Shown here piece by piece: positions 32,701 through 43,400 of a DNA stretch of 64,000 nt. Numbering within the stretch: the stretch's first letter is position 1; every line of letters begins with the position of its first letter. The translations under genes and the position numbers were made by a program. Below the pieces are notes generated by a model, which was not told the origin of the DNA, searched no databases, and saw nothing but the letters and a program-made list of their open reading frames with translations. Source of the DNA: Aphrocallistes beatrix (taxonomy: Eukaryota > Porifera > Hexactinellida > Sceptrulophora > Aphrocallistidae); the NCBI GenBank assembly GCA_963281255.1, contig OY725493.1, positions 4,557,857-4,621,856 of the forward strand, given 5' to 3'.

Positions 32701-34011
32701 ATGGAGGGACATCTGGAAGTGCTGGCCTCGATCTCGAGCACTTTCCGCTTCCACCACCACTCACACACAGAATCCGAGTACACAGACCTAACTCTCCCGC
32801 TCAGCCACTCCTTCCAGCAGCTAGTCAACTCCTTCAAACTCCTCCTCCCCCCCTCCACCTCATCCACGGTCTGTGGGTTCATTTACCGGGACTCCGATCA
32901 AGATGTTGTTACAGTCCGCAGTTCTGATGAAATGCCTCCCTTCCTGCACTCAGTCGTGTTCTTCCTCACTCAGGACACAGCTGCCCCTTTTAACTTATAC
33001 CCCAAATTCCTAGACAACGTCCAAGGTCTCGTCTTACAAATAAACAACCACACCCCCCCCAAGAGCCCGGTGTCCGAGCCCAGCCTCGGTCCCAAGACAC
33101 ATTCAGTGGAGGGTGCAGGGAATCATTTCGAGTTTCAAGCTTCTATGCTGAACAAGTACAACATCAGAATAGAGGACATGCACTTCTTAGAGCACATCAG
33201 CGCTGGGAACGGACGTAACGTGTATCGAGCTTGCTACCTGCCGAGTAGGATGGTGGTAGCCGTGAAGCAGATCCCACTCGATGTCTCCTTTGAAGAGCAG
33301 AGCTCCATCATGTCAGAACTCAACGTGCTATGGCTGTGCGACTCGCCTTACATCATCAAGTTCTATGGAGCTCTACACATCGACAGTTCACTCATGTTCA
33401 TTACGGAGTATATGGATGGGAAGTCCCTTCAAGCCTCTGCTAAAGTCCCCGAGACTGTGCTAGGGAAGATAACTTATTGCGTGATAGAAGGAGTGAAGTA
33501 TCTTTGGAGTTTGAAAATACTGCATCGAGATGTGAAGCCTTCGAATATCCTTGTCGACACGATGGGAGAGATAAAGCTGTGCGATTTCGGGGTCAGCACT
33601 CAGCTGGTCAAGTCGATGGCTCGCACCTTCATCGGCTCGAACGCGTATATGGCGCCTGAGCGTATCAGGGGGGAAGAGTACTCCATCCAGTCGGAGGTTT
33701 GGTCCATCGGCATCACCGTGATGGAGTTAGGTCTGGGCAGGTTCCCGTACGGGTTCGAAGACCACGTCTCCTCGCCTCTTGGCCCTCTGGACATGATTCA
33801 GAGCATCCTGAATGAACCGCCCCCTCGCCTGCCCCCTCACGAGCACTCTGAACAGCTGAGAGAGTTCGTGGGGAGGTGCATGGAGAGAGAGCCAGCTGTT
33901 AGACCCGGTCTTGAAGATTTGTTACATCTCTCTTTAATTACAATTCACAAGAATGTGCCTTGTGGAGACATCGCTGTCTGGGTAAAATCGAGAGAGAAGA
34001 GAGCTACATAA
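32701..34011 (+). CDS. MAP2K5: MAP kinase kinase 5 (MEK5) with PB1 domain
   Basis: A single exon of 436 residues (human MEK5 is 448). Residues 1-103 form a PB1 domain: the acidic OPCA segment RDSDQDVVTVRSSDEM matches MEK5's DEDGDRITVRSDEEM and ends in a NLYPK like IFPR. The kinase domain starts near residue 158: glycine loop SAGNGRNV, VAVKQI lysine, HRDVKPSN catalytic loop, DFG at 295, APE and the MEK signature GRFPYG. The activation loop reads SMARTFIG, the Ser-x-x-x-Thr pair typical of MEK5 (positions about 305 and 309) rather than the double Ser of MEK1. MEK5 couples through PB1 to MEKK2/3 and activates ERK5. No signal for membrane targeting is seen. It sits about 320 bp after AP-3 sigma. 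Confidence 0.93.
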   Translation: MEGHLEVLASISSTFRFHHHSHTESEYTDLTLPLSHSFQQLVNSFKLLLPPSTSSTVCGFIYRDSDQDVVTVRSSDEMPPFLHSVVFFLTQDTAAPFNLYPKFLDNVQGLVLQINNHTPPKSPVSEPSLGPKTHSVEGAGNHFEFQASMLNKYNIRIEDMHFLEHISAGNGRNVYRACYLPSRMVVAVKQIPLDVSFEEQSSIMSELNVLWLCDSPYIIKFYGALHIDSSLMFITEYMDGKSLQASAKVPETVLGKITYCVIEGVKYLWSLKILHRDVKPSNILVDTMGEIKLCDFGVSTQLVKSMARTFIGSNAYMAPERIRGEEYSIQSEVWSIGITVMELGLGRFPYGFEDHVSSPLGPLDMIQSILNEPPPRLPPHEHSEQLREFVGRCMEREPAVRPGLEDLLHLSLITIHKNVPCGDIAVWVKSREKRAT

Positions 34012-34270
34012 AAGTTACATTAGATGCTTCTATTTCCATTTGAATAATTAAATAATTTATATATAGTGTATATTTGAAGCGTGTTCCCTTTGCTCTAAGT
34101 ATTCTCACGTCATAACGAATTGATGAGCTCTCTCTGATGTGGGAAATACATTGCATTTCCTTTTTCAATAGAACAACTTGAATTTAGGAAATATCCATTT
34201 ATGAGTAATAAAATAAGATTATTAACATTTTTTCATTACGTAATTTAGCCACAAGTATACCTCGATTCAA

Positions 34271-35146
34271 ATGTCATCCGCTCCTTCCTATTCCGACATT
34301 GGAAAAGATGCCAGTGACCTTTTCAACAAAGGTTTCGACTTTGACACTGTCAAGATCGATTTCAAACCAAAAGTCGCTGGCACAACTGACTTCAAGTGTT
34401 CCCTGACTTCTAAGGTCCTAGGCAATGTTCTCTCTCCTTCCGTCAGTCCACCTCACAGCTTTGGCTTCATGGAAGTGAAGAATAAGCTTCCTTACGGAGT
34501 CAATTCAACCTGCACCATACGACACAATTCCCAAATTCAGACTGAATTGGCGAAAGAGTTCTTGGCTAACAAAGCTAAGCTGGTCGCGGAAGGGAAATTC
34601 TCCCCTGTCAATTCCACGCTATTTCTGAAATCGAAGGCCTCCTATAAGAATGAGATGGTCAACGGGAGTCTTCAGCTGGAAAAGGAGCACCAAAAGCCGC
34701 CGTCCATCCTGGGGAACTTGGTGCTGAGCTACAGAGGCTTTCTGCTCGGTTCTCAACTCTGCTACACAGCCTCTGCTCAACAGGTGCCCTACCCGGACAT
34801 CAACGGGGGCTACCAGACCAAGGAGTACTCGCTAACTGCGGCCTGGAACAACAATAACAAGTGTATGGTTGTCTCTACACACCAGCGGATCGATAAACAC
34901 CTTGAGTTAGCGTTCCAAGGAATCTGGGAACGTAACAGTGCTCTGCACCCTAGGTTCAATGTAGCCGCGAAGTACACGAATTCTAACGCCAAGTACAAAG
35001 TCAAAGTGAACTCTCAGAAGTTGGTAGGGTTCTCCTACTCCAGGCTGCTACAGCCCGGATTCAAACTCACTCTCAGCTCTCTTTTCGACTTAGGAAACTT
35101 CGCCGCTGGCCATCACAGACTGGGAGTGGCATTCGACTTCGAGTAG
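34271..35146 (+). CDS. VDAC: Voltage-dependent anion channel (mitochondrial porin)
   Basis: The product is 291 residues in one exon, against 283 for human VDAC1. The N-terminal helix (YSDIGKDASDLFNKGF) precedes a 19-strand beta-barrel. The C-terminal porin signature is clear: YKVKVNSQKLVGFSYSRLL, QPGFKLTLSSLFD and HHRLGVAFDFE. VDAC passes ATP, ADP and anions across the outer mitochondrial membrane. The extra length comes from small loop insertions. An ATTACGTAAT motif stands 40 bp before the ATG. Intronless in a family that usually has about eight introns in animals. Confidence 0.95.
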   Translation: MSSAPSYSDIGKDASDLFNKGFDFDTVKIDFKPKVAGTTDFKCSLTSKVLGNVLSPSVSPPHSFGFMEVKNKLPYGVNSTCTIRHNSQIQTELAKEFLANKAKLVAEGKFSPVNSTLFLKSKASYKNEMVNGSLQLEKEHQKPPSILGNLVLSYRGFLLGSQLCYTASAQQVPYPDINGGYQTKEYSLTAAWNNNNKCMVVSTHQRIDKHLELAFQGIWERNSALHPRFNVAAKYTNSNAKYKVKVNSQKLVGFSYSRLLQPGFKLTLSSLFDLGNFAAGHHRLGVAFDFE

Positions 35147-35363
35147 CGTCTCGTGGTTCCTTTCTAGAATAAGTAGTTCGATACGATACCTAATTGTAAT
35201 GGACATTACTATAGTAATTATTAGATTCTTAGTACACTTATTCCATAACAAAGTGTGTGTGTGTGCATTACATGACACGTTGATATTATAAATTACCACT
35301 CTAAACTGGGCATTTGATATCAATCCCGTTTTAATATATTTCTCTCCACCTGTTGCCTGTAGC

Positions 35364-36866
35364 ATGAGTCAGCCTGGCTCGCCGACTAGCAGCAGCTCGA
35401 CTCACTCCTGTCCGAACAGCAAGAGCTCTGGCTCCCTGCTCAGTCTCTTCTCGGGGATTTCTCTCCCCAGACGGCGCAGCCGTAGCGATACCCTGGACGA
35501 CGATGGCCCCCCTAGTCCCGAGGCCTTGGAACAGAGGGGGCTGGAGCTGCAGGAGAGGATGAGAGAGCGAGTGGAGGAGACGAGGGAGCAGCTCTCCATC
35601 TGTCAGGAAGAGAAGAAGCGCTGCATCAACGACACGACCGCGAAATTTGACAGTCTCATCCACATCCTCACACTGCGTAGGTCCCAGTGCCTAGAGTTAA
35701 TCGGCAACAAATACGAGAAGATTGAGAGTAACCTGAAGCAGCAAGTTTTCCAGCTGGAAGAGGAGCTGAAAAGGTTGCAGGAAACGATCAGAGACGTACG
35801 GAACCCGGAGCCGATACACCTGGATGTGAAGCGATGGACTGCCTACCCTTCTGAGCTCCAGCGGCTACAAAACGTGTTTTCAGACGCGATGCACGCGTTT
35901 AACTTGTCAATAAAGTCAGTTGGAGATATCCTTCGGGAGCCGGCTACTCGCTGGAGAGTTAGAGTCCGGTTTGAAGAGGATTTAACGGAGAAGCTGTACC
36001 GGTATGGTAAGGTGAAGGAGGTGAGCAACAGAGACTACAAACCGCAGACACGTGTGATCAGTGGTAAGAGCGAGCACGTGAATCTGGAGCCTCGCTACCG
36101 AGTAGTGTGCGACACCCTGCGTGGACTTGAAGTCGGAGACATGTTCTACTTCAATAAGCTCCTCTACCTCTTGAACGTGACGGCCAAATCTTACTGTGTG
36201 TTCTCTGCTGAAGGAGACTTCTTAGAGGAAGTATTCTATCGAGATCACGTGCCTGTAGACAAGTGCAAAGAAGCTATTGCAGTGAGTAAGCAGTTCATAT
36301 ACGTGGTTAGCTGGAGAATCAACTCCGTTCTGGCTTACAGCCACCAGGGACAAATGATGAAGTGTGTGTCCTCCATCGAGAAGCTGGGCGAGTTCAACTC
36401 TCCCTTCTACCCGTGCATAGACAGCGAGGGAGAGCTAGTGCTGGCTGATAGGTTGAACAAACGCATTGTTCGACTCAGCCAGTCACTCACTGCAGGGACT
36501 GTATCAGTGCGCGATGATAACATTGACAAGATATTCTCAATGCATGTGGACGAGAACGACTTTCTAATCCTAGCTTACCCTAAATGTATCAAGTTCTACT
36601 CCTTGCAAGGCGAGCCTATTGCGCAGCACGAACTCACGCATCTCTTTCCCAAGATGTTCCATTTCCGGCCTAGTGTGATGTGTCCGCTGCCCTTCGGGTT
36701 TATAGTGGTGGGGGACTACGAATGGATGTTCTTGTACCATCAAGACGAGGACAGGATCTACTACCTCCGTACCAAGCACCAGTTCCTCTCTTATACTGCA
36801 GGGGGACTCCTCTGTACCGCTACCCATAACTCACTTAATTTCTTCGATATTGCTAGCTTTTTGTAG
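35364..36866 (+). CDS. Coiled-coil/beta-propeller protein, TRIM/NHL-like without RING
   Basis: A single exon of 500 residues. A Ser-rich basic N-terminus (residues 1-45) is followed by a long coiled coil (about 55-150, Glu/Gln/Arg-rich: RGLELQERMRERVEETREQL) and an intermediate region. The C-terminal half (about 240-500) has repeated hydrophobic strands of roughly 40 residues (MFYFNKLLYLLNVTAKSYCV, FIYVVSWRINSVLAYS, LVLADRLNKRIVRLS, FLILAYPKCIKFYSLQGEPI) that read as blades of an NHL- or YWTD-like propeller. This arrangement is that of TRIM-NHL proteins minus RING and B-box. Ubiquitin ligase activity is therefore not expected. I cannot name an orthologue. Only 177 bp separate it from the DDX51 start. 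Confidence 0.6.
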   Translation: MSQPGSPTSSSSTHSCPNSKSSGSLLSLFSGISLPRRRSRSDTLDDDGPPSPEALEQRGLELQERMRERVEETREQLSICQEEKKRCINDTTAKFDSLIHILTLRRSQCLELIGNKYEKIESNLKQQVFQLEEELKRLQETIRDVRNPEPIHLDVKRWTAYPSELQRLQNVFSDAMHAFNLSIKSVGDILREPATRWRVRVRFEEDLTEKLYRYGKVKEVSNRDYKPQTRVISGKSEHVNLEPRYRVVCDTLRGLEVGDMFYFNKLLYLLNVTAKSYCVFSAEGDFLEEVFYRDHVPVDKCKEAIAVSKQFIYVVSWRINSVLAYSHQGQMMKCVSSIEKLGEFNSPFYPCIDSEGELVLADRLNKRIVRLSQSLTAGTVSVRDDNIDKIFSMHVDENDFLILAYPKCIKFYSLQGEPIAQHELTHLFPKMFHFRPSVMCPLPFGFIVVGDYEWMFLYHQDEDRIYYLRTKHQFLSYTAGGLLCTATHNSLNFFDIASFL

Positions 36867-37000
36867 TCATTCCACTCTTAGAACTCTCATTCGTTATTTA
36901 GCCGAATTTCTAATTTTATACTATACCTGTATCATATACCATAGATCACTTATTTTCTAAAATGTTTATTGATTACGTCATAATTCATGTTATTATTAAC

Positions 37001-37009
37001 TATAAAATA
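37001..37009 (+). promoter_or_regulatory. Candidate TATA box for DDX51
   Basis: TATAAAATA lies 43 bp before the DDX51 ATG in the 177-bp gap after the propeller gene. An ATTACGTCAT motif (CRE-like) is about 30 bp further upstream. If used, the 5' leader would be very short. Confidence 0.3.
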
Positions 37010-37043
37010 TTCATTACTTTTGTGATCTTGGATTTATGAAAGA

Positions 37044-38771
37044 ATGAATGCAAACACTCAGGTATTCCAAGTTCTGAGTAAGGAAGAACTTTTAGCGAGA
37101 ATTGATGTTCGGAAAAAAACTAAACAAATTGATACACACAATAACCCAACAGATGAAAGCGAAATATCCGAAAAAGATTTTATTTCGAATAACATTCCAT
37201 TAGATTCAAAAAGTAATTTGAAAGAGGCGAATTTGTTACGTAAGAGAAGCCAAACTGAATTTTTAGATTTGCTAGAGCGGAGAAGTGCAAAGAAAAAGAA
37301 AATTCGCGAAATCGATGATCATACAGAGGTCCAGAATTTTGATACATTGGATGGGGACCATCACATCTGCGAAGAAAACACAAATGATCAAATTGGAAAA
37401 CCAGATTTATGTGAAGAGAAGGTATCTCTGAAAGCTCCCTTAACATCGCTAATGCAGGAGATCATCCCTGTGCCCCCTACCCTCCCAAATCCCCCTGAAA
37501 CTACCTCTCTCCCTCTACCTCGATTCATACACTCTGCTCTAGCTAGAAATTCTATAAACCTACTCTTCCCGATTCAATCTTATCTCCTTCCTTCCCTCCT
37601 AACTTCCCAAGCTCCTCTCTTCTTCACTGCCTCCTCTCCAGTTCCTTCGGACATTTGTGTGTCAGCACCCACTGGTAGCGGGAAAACACTCTGTTACCTA
37701 CTCCCTATTCTCTCTCGGCTGCGTTCTCGAGTTGTACCCAGACTTAGGGCAGTTATTGTCCTACCAACCAAGGACCTTGCCAATCAAGTTCACTCAGTAT
37801 TTGTTGAATATACAAGAAAAACAGATTTGAAAGTGATAATCCTAAATAGAGACACTCACACTCTGTTAGCTGATTCCGCTCCTGATATTCTAGTCTCTAC
37901 GCCCGGTAGACTCGTAGACTCTTTGAACTCTGAATCCAGCTTCTCACTGGAATATCTGGAGTTCCTTGTGGTGGATGAAGCAGATCGGCTTCTAGATCAA
38001 TCCTACCACGAATGGATCCCTTACATCATATCCCGGATACCGTCTTATCCCAGATCTCGTCTGCACTCTAACATGACGCTGTCAGTCCATTGTAGGAAAC
38101 TACTGTTCTCAGCTACTCTAACAAGAAACCCTGAGCGTCTCTCCCAGCTAGACCTATACAGACCTGTCCTGTACTGTGTAGAGAATACGGATACTCAGCG
38201 ACACAAGTACACACTGCCTCCTAACCTCCATCAGACCATAGTTACCTGTTCCTCCACCCAAGACAAGCCATTGCTACTCTACCATATCCTGACACAGAAA
38301 TCCTTCTCTTCAACATTATGCTTCACTAATTCCAAAGATAACACACGTCGACTGTTCTTGTTCCTATCAAAACTGGGTTTTTGCGTCAACGAATTCTCTT
38401 CGTTATTGAGTGAGAAGCAAAGGAAGACTATTTTCCATAAGTTCTCTGCGAATGAAATCGATATTCTGATCTGCACAGACACGATGGCTCGCGGTATCGA
38501 CATCCAGAGTGTTAGTAACGTCATCAATTATGACTGCCCTCCCTTCCTTAAGAATTACGTGCACAGAGTGGGGAGGACGGCTCGTGCACTTCAAGAAGGG
38601 AACGCCTACACTCTGCTGGAAAAATGTGAAGTGTACCATTTCAAGAAGATGATGAAAGAAGTTAGCTGTGAGTACGAATGGAAGCGAGTGAGTTCGCGGA
38701 TCCTTAATCCCTATCGAGATACCTGTTCTAATGCTCTAGAAGAGATGCAGACTGAGCTACAGGATTCTTGA
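37044..38771 (+). CDS. DDX51: DEAD-box RNA helicase DDX51 (Dbp6-like)
   Basis: A single exon of 575 residues. A charged Lys/Glu-rich N-terminus of about 160 residues precedes the helicase core: Q-motif region NLLFPIQSYLLP, motif I APTGSGKT (about 208-215), PTKDLA, STPGRLVD, motif II as VDEADR (about 310), motif III SAT, then ARGIDIQSV and motif VI HRVGRTAR (about 506). The spacing between motifs, VVPRLRAVIVLPTKDLANQV and the RRKLLFSATLTRNPE-like segment match DDX51 better than other DEAD proteins. DDX51/Dbp6 works in the nucleolus on early 60S pre-ribosomal particles. The helicase motifs are all intact. Confidence 0.88.
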   Translation: MNANTQVFQVLSKEELLARIDVRKKTKQIDTHNNPTDESEISEKDFISNNIPLDSKSNLKEANLLRKRSQTEFLDLLERRSAKKKKIREIDDHTEVQNFDTLDGDHHICEENTNDQIGKPDLCEEKVSLKAPLTSLMQEIIPVPPTLPNPPETTSLPLPRFIHSALARNSINLLFPIQSYLLPSLLTSQAPLFFTASSPVPSDICVSAPTGSGKTLCYLLPILSRLRSRVVPRLRAVIVLPTKDLANQVHSVFVEYTRKTDLKVIILNRDTHTLLADSAPDILVSTPGRLVDSLNSESSFSLEYLEFLVVDEADRLLDQSYHEWIPYIISRIPSYPRSRLHSNMTLSVHCRKLLFSATLTRNPERLSQLDLYRPVLYCVENTDTQRHKYTLPPNLHQTIVTCSSTQDKPLLLYHILTQKSFSSTLCFTNSKDNTRRLFLFLSKLGFCVNEFSSLLSEKQRKTIFHKFSANEIDILICTDTMARGIDIQSVSNVINYDCPPFLKNYVHRVGRTARALQEGNAYTLLEKCEVYHFKKMMKEVSCEYEWKRVSSRILNPYRDTCSNALEEMQTELQDS

Positions 38772-39137
38772 TATTTTAAGATTCCCACTCGTTTTACTTT
38801 ATACTTTAATTCGCTTTCATTCTCGATAACAACCATTTTTAGGTAGTCAATTGTTTTGTATTTAGTTACGGGCCCAGCAGAAATTCATTTTATTGAATCC
38901 TGGTCATAGTTCCAAAACAATTCAAAATTGTAGTTTTTTTAGATCGTGGCAAGACAACTGTAATTCCCGCCACACGTGACAGCTGTATTTCTGTCTTACA
39001 TCAGTACATGTCCACTAGCACTCTTACATAGAATTGTTGTTATGATCTGGCCTCCACTTTAATACACACTATACAAGTACATCAGGATCATACAGTACTC
39101 CAATTCTCATATAAACAAAATAAGATTCCATAATTAA
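38772..39137. other. Convergent intergenic region after DDX51
   Basis: AT-rich 366-bp stretch between the stop codons of DDX51 (plus) and the small membrane protein gene (minus). I see no gene or clear repeat. Confidence 0.5.
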
Positions 39138-39992
39138 TTAAAGAACACTGTCTTCCGTTTGCGTAGGTTCTACTATTTCAACTGCGTCGATTGCCTGAGG
39201 AAGAGATTGGCTTGGCGAAGTTGCGCCTCTAGATCTCTCGCTGGTTCGCTCTCTCTGACTGTTCCGCTCTGTGTCGCTGGTTCTACCCCTCCTGGTCTTT
39301 TGGAAAATTATCGAGTATCTCGGAAGGCTGGCCCTACTTCTCTGGCTGAGAGTTTGCCGTGGATATTTGTCATGATCATCGTAGTCAGGGGGTAGGGGAT
39401 CTGAAACTTCAATTTGTTCTCCTTCAGAATTAGGGTTCGTTCTGACATTCTGGACGTGCTCAGGATTGGGCACTGGAGAACAGCAGTAGTACACGAAGCA
39501 GATCACTATCAATGCTACCACTGCTCCGATAAGGATCACTGCGATGATTGCAACCACTACGATGATGGCGAAGAAGAGAGCTGGATCCGGAGTGGGAGTG
39601 GTTGAACTTGTTTGTCCTATAAAAAGATGTTAGTCCATGACACAATTCGAAATGCACAAAATTATAGAGAGTTGCCTTTTGTGCAATCTTAGGTTTACCA
39701 CGAACTACATCCTGTGTCCTTGAAATTCCATGTTAGTATACCAATATTGTTTAAATCGGGGATGTTTTATATAGATAGATAGTATTGGAGTTGAGCACGA
39801 TTTGTTTGAAAGAATTAAGAACAGAGAATCTCTCCATGTGTATTAATTAAATAAAGGTTTAGAACTGTACAAGCAATACGCATATATTTGTGAAATCTAG
39901 CGAACCTTACCTCTCACTAGCCATCCCAAATTCGGCAGCAGAGCTGACACGAATAATAAGTTCTTGTAGCATGTTGATGTTATGTAGTCCAT
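39138..39992 (-). CDS. Small single-pass membrane protein with PPxY tail, two exons
   Basis: Exons 39992-39911 and 39616-39138 (phase 1, GT/AG) join to 186 residues. Exon 1 encodes a probable signal peptide (NLLFVSALLPNLGWLVRG). A very short Thr/Pro ectodomain (TSSTTPTPDP) precedes one long hydrophobic span of about 30 residues (IIVVVAIIAVILIGAVVALI) ending YYCC, a likely palmitoylation site. The cytoplasmic tail of about 120 residues is polar and contains PLPPDYDD, a PPxY motif of the kind bound by WW domains of NEDD4 ligases, and Arg/Ser-rich stretches. The layout recalls Shisa-like and similar adaptor proteins, but there is no cysteine-rich ectodomain and I assign no family. It is divergent from ATM, sharing a 412-bp upstream region. 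Confidence 0.6.
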
Positions 39993-40404
39993 CTCGGACA
40001 CAAAGAGTAGTCTTTTTCAGTACTGTTTGCGAGTAATTATTTCGTTATTTCCACTTTATTTTGCCCTTTTATACCTATGCGCATAATGCTTATGTTTTAA
40101 AAGATAAGTTTCAAATTTCTCTGGTCAAATCATTCCTTTCTCATTCGCCCAGCTAATCTGGCTTAATCTATCTACTCGATCCGTATCTGATAGCGTAGCT
40201 ACTCGTTACTGAATAATATTCTATATCATTCCATGTAAGCAATTATCATTAATTAACAATATCCACAACAAGTCTGAGGTTATTGTACAAGCTGAACATC
40301 TTTTTTAGGTATTAATTGATTTGTGTATCAAGTGAAGTGATATGTGCTAAATGTTGGATAATCTACCTTTGTGTTTGATTTCATTCTTATAGCAATTGAT
40401 TTGA
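39993..40404. promoter_or_regulatory. Shared upstream region of the membrane protein and ATM genes
   Basis: This 412-bp AT-rich interval lies between two divergent start codons and must carry both promoters unless untranslated exons lie elsewhere. A TATA-like TTTTATACC occurs near 40068. No repeat was noticed. Confidence 0.35.
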
Positions 40405-43400
40405 ATGGATTTTGAGAAAAAAATAGCCGATAGCATCAATGGATTATTAAAATCTAAGAAAAATCGAGTCGAAAGTAGAAACAATTTACTAAGTTATATA
40501 AGTAGTCACGAGAGAGAAGTTGAAGAAATTCTGAATAAATCAGACCTTGTTTCTTGGAAAGACTTGATTAATACTGTGCTAAATCATGACAGAATGGAAA
40601 TTGATATCAATTTAAACTCGACTCATCAAGCGAACTTCGCTCAAATCCCTACCTTACTCCTACCTGTACTAAATCTGCAATTTATGAGTGGAAGTGAGTC
40701 CTCGCTTAAGAACGTTATCCATCACATCACAGAACAGCTTCTAAGTCCTAATGAATGCACCGTTAACTTTGTCGGTAAAAGCTACCTTCATATTTTGGAT
40801 GCTACAATTATAAGCAATCATAAAATTCGTTGTGATTTGACTCAAGACAAATGGAATATGATCTATAAGTGTATGTGCTCTTTGCAAGCGAATCCTCCAC
40901 CACACTTTCTAAACGAAGTGAGCCGTATCTTTCTTCATTTGGTAGACTTGGGGCGGGGTTACTCAACGGTACCAGCATCTCTGATTCTTAACTCTCTTTC
41001 TCCCGTCCTATCGGATTTACTTGATAATAAAAAGTCTTATTTTATTAATCTTTTTACTTCTTTTAACCTCGTCACTGAGCATAGCGGGGTCAACTGTAGA
41101 GCGTTGGTTTGCAGAATTGGTGAAGAAATATTCGATTCAGTTCATGTATTTTTGATAAATCCTATATTCCAACAAATGACTATACAAATCCTGAAATTCT
41201 TTATTCTTCAGTTTCATTTCCATCACCCCTCTGACACTATTGAACCAAAATACATTACGAAATCTTGGATTCGTTCTGTTAATAAGTTGCACCAAATTAT
41301 GTTGGAATTATTTCAGATGCAAAAGAACATCTTTAGCAAACTTTTATTCTACAACAATGGATTCTCTCAAATCTCCCAAATACTTTTCAGCTTGTTAGTT
41401 CAAGTTATCAGAGCGTTCCATTTAATCGAGATGAATTTCCCTGATCTGGATATTTCTTTCTCCAGCCTAACCAAAAAAGTTAAACTCTCTTCGACAAATT
41501 TTCTCGAACTTTTATCTGAGCAACTGTCTCTTGGTTTCAATAGGAACACCATCGCATTCATTCACTTGTTTAGAAGACTACTCGATCGCTTACCCCATTT
41601 CTTCAAAGGACGCATCCCAGCCTTCATTAAAAACCTTTGTGAGATCATCTCAACGGCATCTAGTAATCTGGTGCATGACATAACAACGGAGGTTTTGCAC
41701 TGTTTCATTGCAATCGTATCTAATCCAGATCTTATCCAGGATGCTAACACCCAACAAGAATTGTTCACAAACATCTCTCATCATCACATCCAATTCCAGA
41801 AAGAACCTTTATTCTACAAACTTCTAGCGTTATATCTCGAATTTGATAATCTGATCAAGTTGCCTATAGTCTGGAGTGAATTCCGACATTCCTTATGCTT
41901 TGCTGACGCACATAGCATAGCGTTTCTTTGGCAATATATCTCTATTCGTGACTTACCATCTTGTAAAGACATTTCTTTACGAACTAACCACCCTCCGCTT
42001 GATGATCGAAATAGCAATAGAATGTGCATTCTCAATTGCTTGCTCCCGGAAAGGATTGATAACAATACTAACTTTGTACATTGGCTAGTTTCTTGCGACC
42101 ATTTCTTCATGCTAGGACAGATACTTGCATCTCTTTCAATGAGATCGTGTAGAAAACCGATTAGACTCACCAAGCGATTTGTTACCGATTCTTCACTCAG
42201 AAATAATATGCAGAATGAAGATCTTGATATTATTTCTGACGATGTGCTAAGCATTATGCTGGAGTTAGAGTTCCTCCCATTCTCTCCCAGGCCTACACCC
42301 CCTGATTTAGAGCTATATACCACCAAACCATCTGCTATCCCCGAGTATCACTCTGAATATATTAGCCGTACTAATAAGATTTTCTTCAATCTCTTTACCC
42401 ATCTAACTGCCAGTGAAACCAGTACGGATAACAAAGCAGTCGGAATTATTTCTCTCTTAAAATATTATTTCTACTTTCAGTTCAATTTGATAATTTGGTC
42501 TTCCTATCACACGAATCCAGCGATTCCTAGTTTTCAAATCGAGTTAACTACACTCGTGTTTAACCAGTATTGTGAGTACATAATGCAATCTCCTGGGAGT
42601 ATATATAAACTTGAGGATTTTTTTACAGAAGTTAGAATTATTTCTGATTATTCTGAAAAAAATGCGTTATGCCACCAAAATTCTAACAATGCGATCAATT
42701 CTCTTCTGAAATGTGTTCCTATGATGCTTGTAAATAATTTTAAGTCTCATATTCTGCACTACTACAAGATACAGAGGCAACAAGATTTTGAAATACCTCT
42801 GGACACCAATCCATTTCACACCTCACTTCTGAATGAAACACTCAAGCAGAGTCTGTCTAGAGTTCGCGTAGTTTGTAACTTGCACTGGCTAGCTCACCGG
42901 TTGAACTCAGATACGCGGGATTGCTTGGAAAACTTCTTAGTGGAGGAAATTCTCTCCATTCCGCTGGAGCAGTTATACGCACAGTGTCCTGATAAGATAT
43001 TTGTGCTGCATGCTGATTTCACAATATGCGAGTACTTCGCAGCTGCAGAATTTGAATGTTCACATTGTTGTCTCACTTCCATTCTTCAAATTTTACTTGT
43101 TACTTGCACCCAACTTCACAAATTCAATCCTACTTCAATCAGTAAGATCATTTCGATACTCACGTCATTAGCTCATAGATTAATTGAGTATATTAAATCC
43201 GATCAAATCATTCCTCACTTAGTAGAAAATCTGTTACGCATTCTTACGCAGATGTATCTCAGTTCCAGATTAACATCACAAAATAAAATCGCTTACATCA
43301 AACTTATTTTCCTTTTCTACCATATTTTCTCTGACAGTAACTGGCCTCTACTAACTTTACAAGCAACTAATTCTGAAGGGAAAACTGAGAAGACATTGAA

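Noticed and set aside
39159-39605. Plus-strand frames over the small membrane protein gene
   Set aside because: Shadows of the two-exon minus-strand gene, whose signal peptide, membrane span and splice phases agree.
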